This document shows positions 4,793-5,300 of a stretch of 5,300 nucleotides of DNA, piece by piece. The position numbers and the translations under genes are program-made. The stretch lies in contig JACCYP010000023.1 in assembly GCA_013696425.1 (NCBI GenBank), positions 1 through 5,300 of the forward strand, read 5' to 3'. A model generated the notes under the pieces. The model was not told the DNA's origin. It did not search any database and saw only the letters and a program-made list of their open reading frames with translations. The DNA is from Thermoleophilaceae bacterium (GTDB lineage: Bacteria > Actinomycetota > Thermoleophilia > Solirubrobacterales > Thermoleophilaceae). Numbering within the stretch: position 1 is the stretch's first letter; each line of letters starts with the position of its first letter.

Positions 4793-5300
4793 ATGACCGT
4801 CGTCCATACCCGCGCCCCCCTGCGCATCTCCCTCGGCGGAGGCGGCACCGACCTGCCCTCCTTCTACTCCGAGCACGGCGGCTTCGTGATCTCGGCGGCC
4901 ATCGACAAGTACGTGCACGTGCTCGCCGGCACGGCCTTCCAGGACCGCTACCTGCTGAAGCACCTCGAGTGGGAGGACGTGGCGACCCCCGCACAGGTGC
5001 AGCACCCGATCATCCGCGCCGCGCTCACCCACCACTGGGACGGCGGGCCGCTCGAGCTCGCGTCGGTGGCCGATGCGCCCGCCGGCACGGGGCTCGGCTC
5101 CTCCGGTGCCTATGCGGTCTGCGTGCTGAGCGCGCTCGCCAAGCTCCGGGGCGAGGAGCTTCCCGCCCGGAAGCTGGCCGAGGACGCGTGCCGCCTCGAG
5201 ATCGAGCTGATCGGGCGCAAGGTCGGCAAGCAGGACCAGTACGCGGCCGCCCACGGCGGCGTGAACTCGTGGACCTTCGGACGCGACGGCAGCGTCGAGG
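4793..5300 (+). CDS. GHMP-family kinase, D-glycero-D-manno-heptose 7-phosphate kinase-like (partial, runs off the end)
   Basis: The first 169 codons of a cytoplasmic sugar kinase; the frame is still open at 5300. The N-terminal GHMP motif is RAPLRISLGGGGTDLPSFY (residues 7-25). The ATP-binding loop is PAGTGLGSSGAYAV (96-109), matching the family's PxGxGLGSSA/G glycine loop. GKQDQYAAAHGGVN (145-158) is the motif seen in the heptose kinase branch (HddA type), which phosphorylates D-glycero-D-manno-heptose 7-phosphate at C1 on the way to GDP- or ADP-heptose for surface polysaccharide. Other kinases of this branch, including L-fucose- and generic GHMP sugar kinases, share much of this, so the exact substrate is inferred. 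The ATG at 4793 puts the motif at the usual distance from the N-terminus. The C-terminal half, including the GHMP C domain, lies outside the window. Sugar-nucleotide genes such as an isomerase, a phosphatase or a nucleotidyltransferase would be expected downstream. Confidence 0.9.
   Translation, partial: MTVVHTRAPLRISLGGGGTDLPSFYSEHGGFVISAAIDKYVHVLAGTAFQDRYLLKHLEWEDVATPAQVQHPIIRAALTHHWDGGPLELASVADAPAGTGLGSSGAYAVCVLSALAKLRGEELPARKLAEDACRLEIELIGRKVGKQDQYAAAHGGVNSWTFGRDGSVE

Noticed and set aside
4332..4994. Minus-strand 220-codon open frame spanning the glutaredoxin-like gene and the kinase start
   Set aside because: Arg-rich and motif-free; it crosses two well-supported genes in other frames.
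4757..5254. Minus-strand 165-codon open frame at the right end
   Set aside because: It is antisense to the GHMP kinase, whose three signature motifs on the plus strand are unmistakable.

Overview
The window is GC-rich throughout (by eye roughly two-thirds G+C) and packed with short-spaced genes on both strands. Its best taxonomic marker is the secreted beta-helix protein in the middle. That protein ends in a FecR-like domain with the pattern LWGDGKG...GRYG...VRGTKWLVEDTC, which I associate with Thermoleophilia/Solirubrobacterales (Actinomycetota). The small 3Fe-4S-type ferredoxin, the CHASE2 adenylyl cyclase, the stand-alone 5'-3' exonuclease and the scarcity of Shine-Dalgarno sites fit the same group. 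This assignment is inference from recall, not from a search.

Layout. Bases 1-33 hold only a 10-bp tandem repeat. On the minus strand come a ferredoxin (34-252) and, 11 bp upstream of it, a CHASE2-class III adenylyl cyclase gene (264-1774). The cyclase gene has lost its 5' end and carries a 1-base frameshift near its 3' end. Next, on the plus strand, is a choice-of-anchor Q beta-helix surface protein. Its main open part is 2071-3486, but recognisable sequence continues upstream to about 1734 through two further frame breaks. One of these breaks is an exact 29-bp tandem duplication. A convergent 5'-3' exonuclease (3483-4301, minus) shares the tetranucleotide CTAG with it as overlapping stop codons. 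A promoterless C-terminal remnant of what looks like an MFS transporter follows (about 4318-4518, plus). It overlaps the 3' end of a glutaredoxin/GST-N-like thioredoxin-fold protein (4466-4747, minus). Finally a GHMP-family heptose-phosphate kinase (4793 to the window end, plus) runs off the edge.

How it fits together. The genes do not form one pathway. The cyclase and ferredoxin may be co-transcribed. The beta-helix protein and the kinase both concern the cell envelope, but they are not adjacent in an operon. What stands out is structural damage. Two points (about 1714-1740 and 4302-4320) each lie between divergently oriented genes, and at each the 5' part of one or both genes is missing with no intergenic promoter left. 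In addition there are two inferred single-base deletions and one 29-bp duplication, all within about 1.75 kb. Either the locus is decaying or, in my view more likely, this is a metagenomic or low-coverage assembly with local errors or joins. I see no CRISPR array, tRNA, rRNA, insertion sequence or defence system, and no convincing new biological system.
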